Positions 1 to 6,732 of a DNA stretch of 11,038 nt are shown one piece after another; positions within the stretch are counted from its first letter, which is position 1, and each line of letters opens with the position of its first letter. The stretch spans positions 1 through 11,038 of the forward strand of contig DASZEJ010000064.1 in assembly GCA_035940955.1 (NCBI GenBank), in the 5' to 3' direction. The translations under genes were made by a program, and so were the position numbers. The notes beneath the pieces are model-generated. The model saw only the letters and a program-made list of their open reading frames with translations. It did no database searches and was not told the DNA's origin. The stretch comes from CADCVT01 sp035940955. GTDB lineage: Bacteria; Actinomycetota; Thermoleophilia; Solirubrobacterales; Solirubrobacteraceae.

Positions 1-1
1 C

Positions 2-115
2 GGGACGCTCGGCGTCCTGCTCAGCGCCATAAGCATCGGCCCGACCGCCACGCCGTTCACCGCCGCCGTCGTCTGCGGCCTACTCGTCGCCGAGATCGCA
101 CGACGCGGTCCGTGA
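2..115 (+). CDS. C-terminal end of a membrane protein (5'-truncated by the window edge)
   Basis: An open frame enters from the left edge and stops at TGA 113-115, leaving 37 visible residues. They are strongly hydrophobic, with one segment around GTLGVLLSAISIGP and a second around FTAAVVCGLLVAEIA, and end in a basic tail (ARRGP). This is typical of the last helices and cytosolic tail of an integral membrane protein. Third codon positions are almost all G/C, as in the other genes here, so I take it as real. The GTLGVLL...IGP pattern faintly recalls the YczE/YitT class of membrane proteins, but the piece is too short to assign. It converges on the acylase gene, with 21 bp between the stop codons. 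Confidence 0.6.
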   Translation, partial: GTLGVLLSAISIGPTATPFTAAVVCGLLVAEIARRGP

Positions 116-119
116 CCGC
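105..119. terminator. Small hairpin at the convergent gene ends
   Basis: GCGGTC (105-110) and GACCGC (114-119) form a perfect 6-bp stem with a 3-nt loop, overlapping the TGA of the left-edge gene. It lies between two converging genes, so it could end transcription on either strand. No T-tract follows on either side, and a GC-rich 6-bp stem can occur by chance in DNA of this composition. Confidence 0.25.
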
Positions 120-136
120 ATCGTGGAATCAATCAT

Positions 137-2881
137 CTAGCGGTGCCCCGCCGCCTCGACCACCTGGTGGAACGTCCCGCGGTTCTGCCACGGGAACGGG
201 GGCGTCTCGACCGCTCCGAGCGCGGTCGGGACCTCCTGGTCGCACGCCGGCGGGTCGGTCTGCTCGCACGTCGCGGGCACGGTCCAGCGGGCCGGGTCCG
301 GGCTGCCGAACCGCGCGCCGGTCCGGCGCACCGCCTCGCGCAGCGTCGCGATCAGCAGGGTCCGGCAGCGGCCCTTCGCCCCGCGGCGCGCCCATCCCCC
401 GCAGTACAGCCGCGAGTGCGGCCCGCGGACCCTGCGGCCGAGCACCATCCGCAGGTCCTTCTCGACGTGGCTCGACCAGCGCCAGCCCCAGTCGGCGTCG
501 ACCGTCGTGCCGAGCGGCAGGAAGCGGTCCTCGACCTTGCCGAACAGGTCCGCGCCCAGCGCGGGCGAGAACGCCGCGCGCACGAACAGCGGCCACCACT
601 CGTCCAGCAGCGCGACCGCCGCGCCGTGGTCGTAGAGGTTGTCGCCGTCGGCGTCGAGGCGCTGGCCGCCCGCCGCCCGCCACGCGTCGAGCAGGGCGAG
701 GAAGCGCTCGTCGTCGCCGCGCTGGCGCCCCGCGACGCGGCGCATCCACGGGTAGACCTCCGAGATCCGCAGGTCGGTCGTCGCCGCCGCGTTGACCGCG
801 CGCGTGAGCCCGACGAGGTCGGTCCGGCCGCCGCCGGCGCGCAGCTCGGCCGCGAGCCGGCGGCGCAGCAGCTCGGCGTGGTGCACCGAGCCGTCGCCCC
901 ACTCGTTCGGCCCCTTGCGCCAGCCGGGCGCCTCCTTCTGGTTCCAGCTGACGATGACCGGCTGCTCGGCGTCCGCGGCGGCGGGGCGGCGGGCGAGCGC
1001 GATGTGCCGGTACGAGTAGTCGCGCGGGTCGAAGCCCTGCCAGTCCCCGGAGCCGTCGCCGTCGTACGGCAGGTCGACGTCGGCGCCGCGCGCGTGCGCG
1101 GGGTAGTAGCCGGACTGCATGAAGCCGACCTCGCGGCCGTCGACGTAGAACCAGTTCTCGGTCCCCGGGAACGCGCTGAACGCCTGCGCGAACGAGCGGA
1201 AGTCGGTGACGGCGTTCTCGGCCGTCGCCATGAACGGCAGGACCGCGTCCAGCTCGCGGAAGTTCACGCCCTTGGCCTCGGTGAGCGCGACCGGCCGGCC
1301 CTTCACCGTCGCGAACGCGAACACCGGCCCGTGGACCGACCGCAGCGGCCGGTAGACGATCTCCTGCGACGGGTTCTGGTTGCCGGCCGACGGCGGCGGC
1401 GTCGTGACCTTCACGTCGCGGACGAGGAACGGGACGCACTCGCCCCGGTAGAGGTAGTGGCGCGACTCGGCCGTGGGCGGCGAGCCGTCCGGCTCGCACA
1501 GCCGCTCGACGAACGTGTCGTTGTTGTCGCCGTTCGCGCTGGTGCCGCTCCACGCGAAGTCGATCCCGTGCCCGATCAGCGCCCACGGGCTCGCGCCGGG
1601 GAACGTCATCCCGCTGACGTCGATGCCGCCGCCGTGCAGCTCGTACTCGACGAGGATCTGCGGCGACCAGTAGTCGACCTGCGGGCCGGCCGCCCAGATC
1701 GGCCTGCCGCCCTTCGTCAGCCGCGCGGCGACCGCGACCGCGTTCGACGAGTCGTCCGGCATCGCGGCCCGCAGCCGGTTGACGACCCGCACCCACGCCG
1801 CCGTCGACCCGCGCCGGCCGGCGGGCGGGCCGGACACCAGCGGGTCGAACCGCTTCACCGACCCCGGGTCGGGCACCGCGTTCACCCCCGCGCGCCGCCG
1901 GCCGGGCCGGTCCGAGCGGTGCCGGCGCGCGGCGACGGTGTACGTCTCCGGGTCGTCGGCGTTGCGGAAGTCGGCGAACCGCCGCGCCCACTTGCGCGCG
2001 CCGAAGCGCTTGCGGAACTCGTGGCGGATCTCGGCGTTGCGCTCCTCGCCGCCGTTGGAGACCGTGAACTGGGTGACGAGCAGCACCGCCATCGCGACGG
2101 TGTCCGACACGTCCCAGTCGGCCGGCCGCACGTTCAGCGCCGCGTACTCGGCCGGCAGCTTCGACGGGTCGTTGCGGACCTCCGCGATGCGCGCGTTGAT
2201 GCCGGCGACGTAGTCGAGGACGTCCTGGCGTGCCCGCACGCCGGCCTGGCCGAAGCGCTCCGGCAGCGCGTCGAACTGGCGCCGCAGCTCCTCGTCGGTG
2301 AAGTTCTGGTCGGTGAGCTGCTGGCGGTCCATCTCCGCGCCGTCCGGGCCGGTCAGCTCGGCGAGCGTCCCCTTGGCGGCGTGGCGCAGCGCGTCCATCG
2401 CGAAGAGGCGCTCCTCGGCGGTCGCGTAGCCGGCGCCGAACATCACGTCCGAGCGCGTGTCGCCGTAGACGTGCGCCATGCCGAACCGCGCGTCGCGCAG
2501 GATCCGCACGCCGGGCCGCGGCCGCGCCTCGCTCCCCACGCCGCCCGGCATCTGGCCGAACTCCGTCGGCTTGTAGAAGCGGTCGAGGTCGGCCGGCTGC
2601 AGCGCCGTCGCCCACGGCATGACGCCGACGTAGAGCGGCTGCTGGTTGACGTAGCTGTCCGGCGGCTGGCCGGAGGCCTGGTAGCGGCCGAACTCGAGCG
2701 CGTTGAGCTGCTGGCCCTCGCCCTGCGCGAGCACCGAGCGGAACGTCCCGAACACCGGGACCCCGACCGCCGGCGGCTCGGCCGGCCGCGACCCGCCGAC
2801 CGGCAGCGGCAGCTGAGCCTGGGCGGCGCCGGGGACCGCCAGCGCCGCGAGCACCGCGAGCACAACGGCCGCTCTGCCCAT
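137..2881 (-). CDS. Secreted penicillin acylase family protein (Ntn hydrolase, peptidase family S45)
   Basis: This 914-residue protein begins with a signal peptide (hydrophobic residues 4-20, AQA cleavage site near 22), so it should be exported. The family hydrolyses amide bonds, for example in beta-lactams, acyl-homoserine lactones or lipopeptides; the substrate here cannot be told from sequence. Residues 124-172 carry the A-chain signature (VRILRDARFGMAHVYGD, then AEERLFAMDALRH). An Arg/Pro-rich stretch at about 318-375 looks like the excised linker. Ser379 in SSNAVAVA is the expected nucleophile and B-chain N-terminus. Asn576 in ENWFYVDG matches the oxyanion Asn (NWYYAD in E. coli penicillin G acylase), and VSWNQKEAPGWR at 644-655 is a further family block. 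The C-terminus appears complete. A GAGAGAG lies 12 nt before the ATG. It follows the dehydrogenase gene by 39 bp, so cotranscription is possible. Confidence 0.9.
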   Translation of the reverse strand: MGRAAVVLAVLAALAVPGAAQAQLPLPVGGSRPAEPPAVGVPVFGTFRSVLAQGEGQQLNALEFGRYQASGQPPDSYVNQQPLYVGVMPWATALQPADLDRFYKPTEFGQMPGGVGSEARPRPGVRILRDARFGMAHVYGDTRSDVMFGAGYATAEERLFAMDALRHAAKGTLAELTGPDGAEMDRQQLTDQNFTDEELRRQFDALPERFGQAGVRARQDVLDYVAGINARIAEVRNDPSKLPAEYAALNVRPADWDVSDTVAMAVLLVTQFTVSNGGEERNAEIRHEFRKRFGARKWARRFADFRNADDPETYTVAARRHRSDRPGRRRAGVNAVPDPGSVKRFDPLVSGPPAGRRGSTAAWVRVVNRLRAAMPDDSSNAVAVAARLTKGGRPIWAAGPQVDYWSPQILVEYELHGGGIDVSGMTFPGASPWALIGHGIDFAWSGTSANGDNNDTFVERLCEPDGSPPTAESRHYLYRGECVPFLVRDVKVTTPPPSAGNQNPSQEIVYRPLRSVHGPVFAFATVKGRPVALTEAKGVNFRELDAVLPFMATAENAVTDFRSFAQAFSAFPGTENWFYVDGREVGFMQSGYYPAHARGADVDLPYDGDGSGDWQGFDPRDYSYRHIALARRPAAADAEQPVIVSWNQKEAPGWRKGPNEWGDGSVHHAELLRRRLAAELRAGGGRTDLVGLTRAVNAAATTDLRISEVYPWMRRVAGRQRGDDERFLALLDAWRAAGGQRLDADGDNLYDHGAAVALLDEWWPLFVRAAFSPALGADLFGKVEDRFLPLGTTVDADWGWRWSSHVEKDLRMVLGRRVRGPHSRLYCGGWARRGAKGRCRTLLIATLREAVRRTGARFGSPDPARWTVPATCEQTDPPACDQEVPTALGAVETPPFPWQNRGTFHQVVEAAGHR

Positions 2882-2920
2882 TCGCGGCGCTCACTCTCTC
2901 AGAGCGCCGGGCGGCGCGCG

Positions 2921-3682
2921 CTACTTCGGCGCCATCCGCAGCGCGCCGTCGAGCCGGATCGTCTCGCCGTTGAGCATCACGTTCTCGACGATGTGGACCG
3001 CGAGCTGCGCGTACTCGCTCGGCATCCCCAGGCGCTTCGGGAACGGGATCGTCTGGCCGAGCGCGTCGCGCGCCTCCTGCGGCAGCGCGGCGAGCAGCGG
3101 CGTGTCGAAGAGGCCCGGCGCGATCGTGTTGACGCGCACGCCGACGCCGCTGAGGTCGCGCGCCGCCGGCAGCGTCAGGCCGACGACGCCGCCCTTGGAC
3201 GCCGAGTAGGCGACCTGCCCGATCTGGCCGTCGAAGGCGGCGATCGACGCGGTGTTGACGCACACGCCGCGCTCGCCGTCGCCGGTCGGCTCGTTCTGCG
3301 TCATCGCCGCGGCCTCGAACCGCAGCGCGTTGAAGGTGCCGATCAGGTTCACGCGGATGACGGTCTCGAACGGCTGCAGCGAGTGCGGGCCGCGCTTGTG
3401 GCTGATCCGCTCGGCCCAGCCGATCCCCGCGCAGTTGATCGCGATCCGCAGCCCGCCCTCGGCGCCCGCCGCCGCGGCGACCGCGGTCTCGACCTCCTGC
3501 TCGTTCGTCACGTCGGCCTTCACGAAGTCGGCGCCGATCTCGCCCGCCAGCGCCCCGCCCTTCTCCCCGTTCAGGTCCGCGATGGTCACCCGCGCGCCGC
3601 GCTCGGCCAGCGCGCGCGCCGTCGCCTCGCCGAGCCCGGAGGCCCCGCCCATGACGATCGCCGAAGCTCCCTCGATGCGCAT
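2921..3682 (-). CDS. Short-chain dehydrogenase, HSD17B10-like 3-hydroxyacyl-CoA dehydrogenase type
   Basis: A 253-residue classical SDR. It shows the nucleotide-binding GGASGLG (12-18), Asp36 at the end of the second strand (favours NAD over NADP), NCAG (83-86), and the catalytic set Asn112, Ser146, Tyr159 and Lys163 (YSASK). The blocks SHKRGPHSLQPFETVIRVNL, NTASIAAFDGQIGQ, APGLFDTPLL and LNGETIRLDGALRMAP are typical of bacterial relatives of human HSD17B10. These oxidise 3-hydroxyacyl-CoA or 2-methyl-3-hydroxybutyryl-CoA in fatty acid or isoleucine breakdown; that substrate is inferred from family resemblance. I chose the ATG at 3680-3682 over an in-frame ATG 33 nt upstream. The chosen start gives the normal N-terminus (MRIEGASAIV) and has a TAAGGT hexamer 8 nt before it, while the longer start would overlap the divergent cupin gene's start. 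Confidence 0.92.
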   Translation of the reverse strand: MRIEGASAIVMGGASGLGEATARALAERGARVTIADLNGEKGGALAGEIGADFVKADVTNEQEVETAVAAAAGAEGGLRIAINCAGIGWAERISHKRGPHSLQPFETVIRVNLIGTFNALRFEAAAMTQNEPTGDGERGVCVNTASIAAFDGQIGQVAYSASKGGVVGLTLPAARDLSGVGVRVNTIAPGLFDTPLLAALPQEARDALGQTIPFPKRLGMPSEYAQLAVHIVENVMLNGETIRLDGALRMAPK

Positions 3683-3690
3683 GGCGCGGC

Positions 3691-3696
3691 ACCTTA
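3691..3696 (-). promoter_or_regulatory. -10 hexamer (TAAGGT) for the dehydrogenase gene, leaderless
   Basis: On the minus strand TAAGGT matches TANNNT and ends 8 nt before the ATG at 3682, with no Shine-Dalgarno sequence between. This spacing places the transcript start at or next to the A of the ATG, as in leaderless actinobacterial mRNAs. No convincing -35 box is visible. Confidence 0.55.
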
Positions 3697-3700
3697 CGGG

Positions 3701-3706
3701 TAGCGT
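3701..3706 (+). promoter_or_regulatory. -10 hexamer (TAGCGT) for the cupin gene, leaderless
   Basis: TAGCGT matches TANNNT and ends 7 nt before the ATG at 3714, with no Shine-Dalgarno sequence. It lies only 4 bp from the opposing TAAGGT, so polymerase binding at the two promoters should be mutually exclusive. Its -35 region would fall over the start codon of the dehydrogenase. Confidence 0.55.
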
Positions 3707-3713
3707 GCCGCGC

Positions 3714-4043
3714 ATGGATTCCTGGGACCTGACGACGCTCGACGTGGAAGTTCACAAGCCGGAGGTGCTGCGCTCGGACCGCGGCGCGGCGCGCGCGATC
3801 GCCATCAACCTCCCCGCGGGCGACCGCCTCCAGGAGCACGAGGTCCACGAGCACGCCTACCTGGTCCTCGTCGCCGGGGAGCTCGAGATCGAGCACGACG
3901 GCGGCACCGAGACCGCCGGCCCCGGCTACGTCGCCCACTGGCAGCCGCACGAGCGCCACGAGGTTCGCGCGACGTCGGACAGCCGCTTCCTGCTGCTCCT
4001 CGCGCCGTGGCCGAACCCGGACGACCGCACGGCCCGCGAGTAG
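3714..4043 (+). CDS. Small single-domain cupin protein
   Basis: A 109-residue protein with one cupin_2-type beta-barrel. The first cupin motif is around residues 36-60 (EHEVHEHAYLVLVAGELEIE), with His42, His45 and His47 as candidate metal ligands. The second is around 69-85 (GPGYVAHWQPHERHEVRA), with His75, His79 and His82. The usual Glu of motif 1 is not evident. Cupins of this size bind a metal and act as small oxygenases or isomerases, or as sensory proteins; the sequence does not say which. The start at 3714 is supported by the TAGCGT hexamer 7 nt upstream; the same frame is open far upstream but only as antisense to the dehydrogenase. The VOC gene begins 4 nt after its stop, so the two form an operon. 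Confidence 0.8.
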   Translation: MDSWDLTTLDVEVHKPEVLRSDRGAARAIAINLPAGDRLQEHEVHEHAYLVLVAGELEIEHDGGTETAGPGYVAHWQPHERHEVRATSDSRFLLLLAPWPNPDDRTARE

Positions 4044-4047
4044 GCCC

Positions 4048-4470
4048 GTGGAGCAGCGCGTCAGCCTCGTCACCCTGGGCGTGGTCGACGTCGACGCGGC
4101 GCGCGCGTTCTACGAGGCGCTCGGCTGGACGACCCGCGCCGAGCCGGGCGACGACGTCGCGTTCTTCCGCGCCGGCCGGATGGTGCTCGCGCTGTGGAGC
4201 CGCGAGAAGCTCGCCGAGGACAGCGCCGTCGAGGATACGGGCGGCTGGGGCGGCGTGACGCTCGCGCACAACGTCCGCTCGCCCGCGGAGGTCGACGCCG
4301 TGCTCGAGGAGGCGCGCGCGGCCGGCGCCGCGATCCCCCGGCCCGGCGGCGAGACGTTCTGGGGCGGCTACTCCGGGATCTTCGTCGACCCCGACGGCCA
4401 CCCGTGGGAGGTCGCCCACAACCCTCGCTGGACGCTGCGCGAGGACGGCTCGGTCGAGCTGCCCGACTAG
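4048..4470 (+). CDS. VOC (glyoxalase/bleomycin-resistance fold) family protein
   Basis: A 140-residue protein with the paired beta-alpha-beta-beta-beta modules of the vicinal-oxygen-chelate fold. The first module is VSLVTLGVVDVDAARAFYEALGW (residues 5-27). The second runs from GVTLAHNVRS (69-78) through WGGYSGIFVDPDGHPWEVAHNP (105-126). His74 and Glu121 sit where metal ligands are usual. The first strand has Thr9 where classical glyoxalase I has His, as in a common uncharacterised actinobacterial subgroup, so glyoxalase I activity should not be assumed. Such proteins may be lyases, isomerases, dioxygenases or drug-binding proteins. The GTG start lies 4 nt after the cupin stop with no clear ribosome site of its own, which implies translational coupling. 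Confidence 0.82.
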   Translation: MEQRVSLVTLGVVDVDAARAFYEALGWTTRAEPGDDVAFFRAGRMVLALWSREKLAEDSAVEDTGGWGGVTLAHNVRSPAEVDAVLEEARAAGAAIPRPGGETFWGGYSGIFVDPDGHPWEVAHNPRWTLREDGSVELPD

Positions 4471-4486
4471 ATCCGGCCAGCCACTT

Positions 4487-4513
4487 CCGGCGGGCGCCGG
4501 TGCGGCTGCCCGC
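4487..4513 (+). terminator. GC-rich hairpins after the cupin-VOC operon
   Basis: Sixteen nt after the VOC stop, CCGGCG (4487-4492) and CGCCGG (4495-4500) form a compact inverted repeat. An alternative, overlapping pair is GCGGGC (4490-4495) with GCCCGC (4508-4513). The two stems exclude each other. Neither is followed by a T-tract, so this is a possible GC-type terminator and nothing firmer. Confidence 0.3.
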
Positions 4514-4516
4514 ACT

Positions 4517-4527
4517 CCCCTTAGGGG
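4517..4527. promoter_or_regulatory. Palindrome CCCCTTAGGGG upstream of the MMPL gene
   Basis: CCCCT (4517-4521) and AGGGG (4523-4527) are mirror arms around one base, 45 bp before the MMPL ATG. It is the only AT-containing symmetric element in this 102-bp gap. It could be an operator for an exporter repressor. No regulator gene is adjacent, and no clear TANNNT box sits in front of the MMPL start. The role is a guess. Confidence 0.25.
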
Positions 4528-4572
4528 GCATCCCGCATTGGCGCGGGGCCTCGCCGCGGCGACGCTCTGCCC

Positions 4573-6732
4573 ATGAACCCGAAGACACCCAAGAGCATCG
4601 CCGCCCGCGCCGGCGCATGGAGCGCGCGGAACCGCAAGAAGGCGATCGCCGGCTGGCTCGCCTTCGTGCTCGTCGCCCTGTTCGCCGGGTCCTCGGTGGG
4701 CCAGCGGGCGCTGACCGACGACGAGCAGAACACCGGCGACTCGGCCCGGGCCGAGCGGATCCTGACCGAGGCGTTCCCCGAGGGCCCGAACGAGCAGGTG
4801 CTGGTGCAGGCGCGGGGCGCCGGGCGGTTCGGCGACCCGGCGTTCACGGCCGCGCTGCGCGACGTGGAGCGGACGCTCGCGCGGGCGCACGGCATTGAGA
4901 ACGTCGAGCAGCCGCTCCCCTCGAAGGACCGGCGCAGCGCCGTGGTCGAGTTCGAGATCACGACCGACGACGACGACCGGGCGCAGGAGGTCGTCGCCCC
5001 GATCGAGGCGGCGATCGCGCGGGTCAACGCTCGGCATCCCGACATGCGCGTCGAGCAGTTCGGCGGCGCCAGCGCCGGCCGCGCGCTCGACCAGGCGTTC
5101 GAGGACGACTTCCAGAAGGCCGAGCTGTTCTCGATCCCGCTGACGCTGGTGATCCTGCTGCTGGCGTTCGGCGCGCTCGTCGCGGCGACGCTGCCCGTGC
5201 TCCTCGCCCTGAGCTCGGTGGCGTCCGCGATCGGGCTGACCGCGCTGTTCAGCCAGGTCATGCCGGTCGACGACAACATCGCGTCGGTGATCCTGCTCAT
5301 CGGGATGGCCGTGGGCGTCGACTACGCGCTCTTCTACCTGCGCCGCGAGCGCGAGGAGCGGGAGGCCGGCCGTACGCCGCTCGAGGCGATCGACGCTGCC
5401 GCCGCGACGTCGGGACGGGCCGTGCTCGTGTCCGGCTTGACCGTGCTCGTCGCGATGGCCGGCATGTTCTTCACCGGTCACAAGACGTTCACCTCGTTCG
5501 CGGTCGGGACGATGCTCGTCGTCGCCGTCGCGATGATCGGGTCGCTGACGGTGCTGCCGGCGATGCTGTCGTGGCTGGGGCCGCGCGTCGAGCGGGGCCG
5601 CATCCCGTTCCTGCGGCGCGGGCGCGGCGGCGAGTCGCGCGTCTGGGGAGTCATCCTCGACCGGGTGCTGGGCCACCCCAGGGCCGCCGCGATCGGCGCC
5701 ACCGCGGTGCTGCTCGCGCTGGCGTTCCCGGCCCTCGGGCTGAAGACGGCGAACTCGGGGATCGAGGACCTGCCGCGCGACATCCCGATCATGCAGACCT
5801 ACGACCGGCTGCAGGCGGCGTTCCCCGGCGGCCAGATCCCGGCGGTCGTCGCGATCAGGGCCTCCGACGTCACGGCGCCCGCGGTGCGGGGCGCGATCGC
5901 CGAGCTGCGCGACGCGGCCGTCGCCTCCAGGCAGTTCTCGCCGCCGACCAGCGTCACGGTCAGCGACGACCGCACGGTGGCGTCGGTCCAGCTCCCGATC
6001 GTCGGCACCGGCACCGACGATCGCTCGAACGCCGCGCTCGAGCGGCTGCGCGACGCGATCGTGCCAGCCACGGTCGGCAGGGTCGCCGAGGTCCACGTCA
6101 CCGGCCAGACCGCGGGGTCGAAGGACTTCAACGACCTCATGAAGTCGCGCGCGCCGCTCGTGTTCGGGTTCGTCCTGTCTCTGGCCTTCGTGCTGCTGCT
6201 GACGACGTTCCGGTCGATCGTGATCGCGGCGAAGGCGATCGTGCTCAACCTGCTGTCGGTGGCGGCGGCCTACGGCCTGCTCGTGCTCGTCTTCCAGCAC
6301 GGCTGGGGCGCCGGGCTGCTCGGCGTCGACGAGGCGGGCCAGGGCGCGATCACCTCGTGGCTGCCGATGTTCCTGTTCGTGATCCTGTTCGGCCTGTCGA
6401 TGGACTACCACGTGTTCATCCTCAGCCGGATCCGCGAGGCGTTCGACCGGGGGATGAGCACCGACGAGGCCGTCGCGCACGGCATCAGGTCGACGGCGTC
6501 GGTGGTCACGAGCGCCGCCGCGGTGATGGTCGCCGTGTTCTCGATCTTCGGGACGCTGACCTTCGTCGACATGAAGCAGATGGGCGTCGGCCTGGCGGCG
6601 GCGATCCTGATCGACGCGACGATCGTGCGGGCGGTCCTGCTCCCCGCGGCGATGAAGCTGCTCGGCGACTGGAACTGGTACCTGCCCCGCTGGATGGGGC
6701 GGCTGCCTCAGCCCGCGCGCGCGACCGCGTAG
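4573..6732 (+). CDS. MMPL/RND superfamily membrane transporter
   Basis: A 719-residue inner-membrane protein with the duplicated RND layout of about 12 helices. TM1 is near 24-41, followed by an extracytoplasmic domain to about 186. Five helices lie between 187 and 332, then TM7 near 371-388, a second external domain to about 525, and five helices between 529 and 690. The paired proton-relay motifs are GVDYALFYLRRERE (Asp250-Tyr251) and LSMDYHVFILSRIRE (Asp611-Tyr612), as in MmpL proteins. Family members use the proton gradient to export lipids or hydrophobic compounds; the cargo is unknown here. The length is close to the shorter actinobacterial MMPL proteins, and no C-terminal extension is seen. 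The N-terminus is basic and cytosolic, supporting the ATG used. The 3' end overlaps the convergent reductase gene by 25 bp. Confidence 0.92.
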   Translation: MNPKTPKSIAARAGAWSARNRKKAIAGWLAFVLVALFAGSSVGQRALTDDEQNTGDSARAERILTEAFPEGPNEQVLVQARGAGRFGDPAFTAALRDVERTLARAHGIENVEQPLPSKDRRSAVVEFEITTDDDDRAQEVVAPIEAAIARVNARHPDMRVEQFGGASAGRALDQAFEDDFQKAELFSIPLTLVILLLAFGALVAATLPVLLALSSVASAIGLTALFSQVMPVDDNIASVILLIGMAVGVDYALFYLRREREEREAGRTPLEAIDAAAATSGRAVLVSGLTVLVAMAGMFFTGHKTFTSFAVGTMLVVAVAMIGSLTVLPAMLSWLGPRVERGRIPFLRRGRGGESRVWGVILDRVLGHPRAAAIGATAVLLALAFPALGLKTANSGIEDLPRDIPIMQTYDRLQAAFPGGQIPAVVAIRASDVTAPAVRGAIAELRDAAVASRQFSPPTSVTVSDDRTVASVQLPIVGTGTDDRSNAALERLRDAIVPATVGRVAEVHVTGQTAGSKDFNDLMKSRAPLVFGFVLSLAFVLLLTTFRSIVIAAKAIVLNLLSVAAAYGLLVLVFQHGWGAGLLGVDEAGQGAITSWLPMFLFVILFGLSMDYHVFILSRIREAFDRGMSTDEAVAHGIRSTASVVTSAAAVMVAVFSIFGTLTFVDMKQMGVGLAAAILIDATIVRAVLLPAAMKLLGDWNWYLPRWMGRLPQPARATA

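Larger units (their letters stand above)
3684..3713. repeat. Inverted repeat filling the SDR/cupin divergent promoter
   Basis: GCGCGGCAC (3684-3692) and GTGCCGCGC (3705-3713) are a perfect 9-bp inverted repeat with a 12-bp spacer. Together they take up 30 of the 31 bp between the two divergent start codons. The arms touch or overlap both proposed -10 hexamers. It could be an operator for a dimeric regulator acting on both genes, or a stem at the extreme 5' end of read-through transcripts. GC-rich composition raises the chance of short repeats, but nine perfect pairs in exactly this place is notable. Confidence 0.55.

Noticed and set aside
2904..2917. GCGCC/GGCGC stem as a terminator between the dehydrogenase and acylase genes
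   Set aside because: Only 5 bp with no T-tract, in a very GC-rich 39-bp gap; as likely chance as function.
143..3703. Plus-strand open frame of 1186 codons opposite the acylase
   Set aside because: Antisense shadow with no recognisable domain and repetitive Arg/Val/Asp composition.
3683..3715. Longer N-terminus for the dehydrogenase (11 extra residues)
   Set aside because: It would start inside the cupin start codon, adds a non-homologous leader before MRIEGASAIV, and removes the promoter.
129..4073. Very long minus-strand open frame (1314 codons) across the acylase and dehydrogenase genes
   Set aside because: It is an Arg/Ala/Gly-rich translation in the wrong frame of two well-recognised genes. 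Long stop-free shadows are expected at this GC content.
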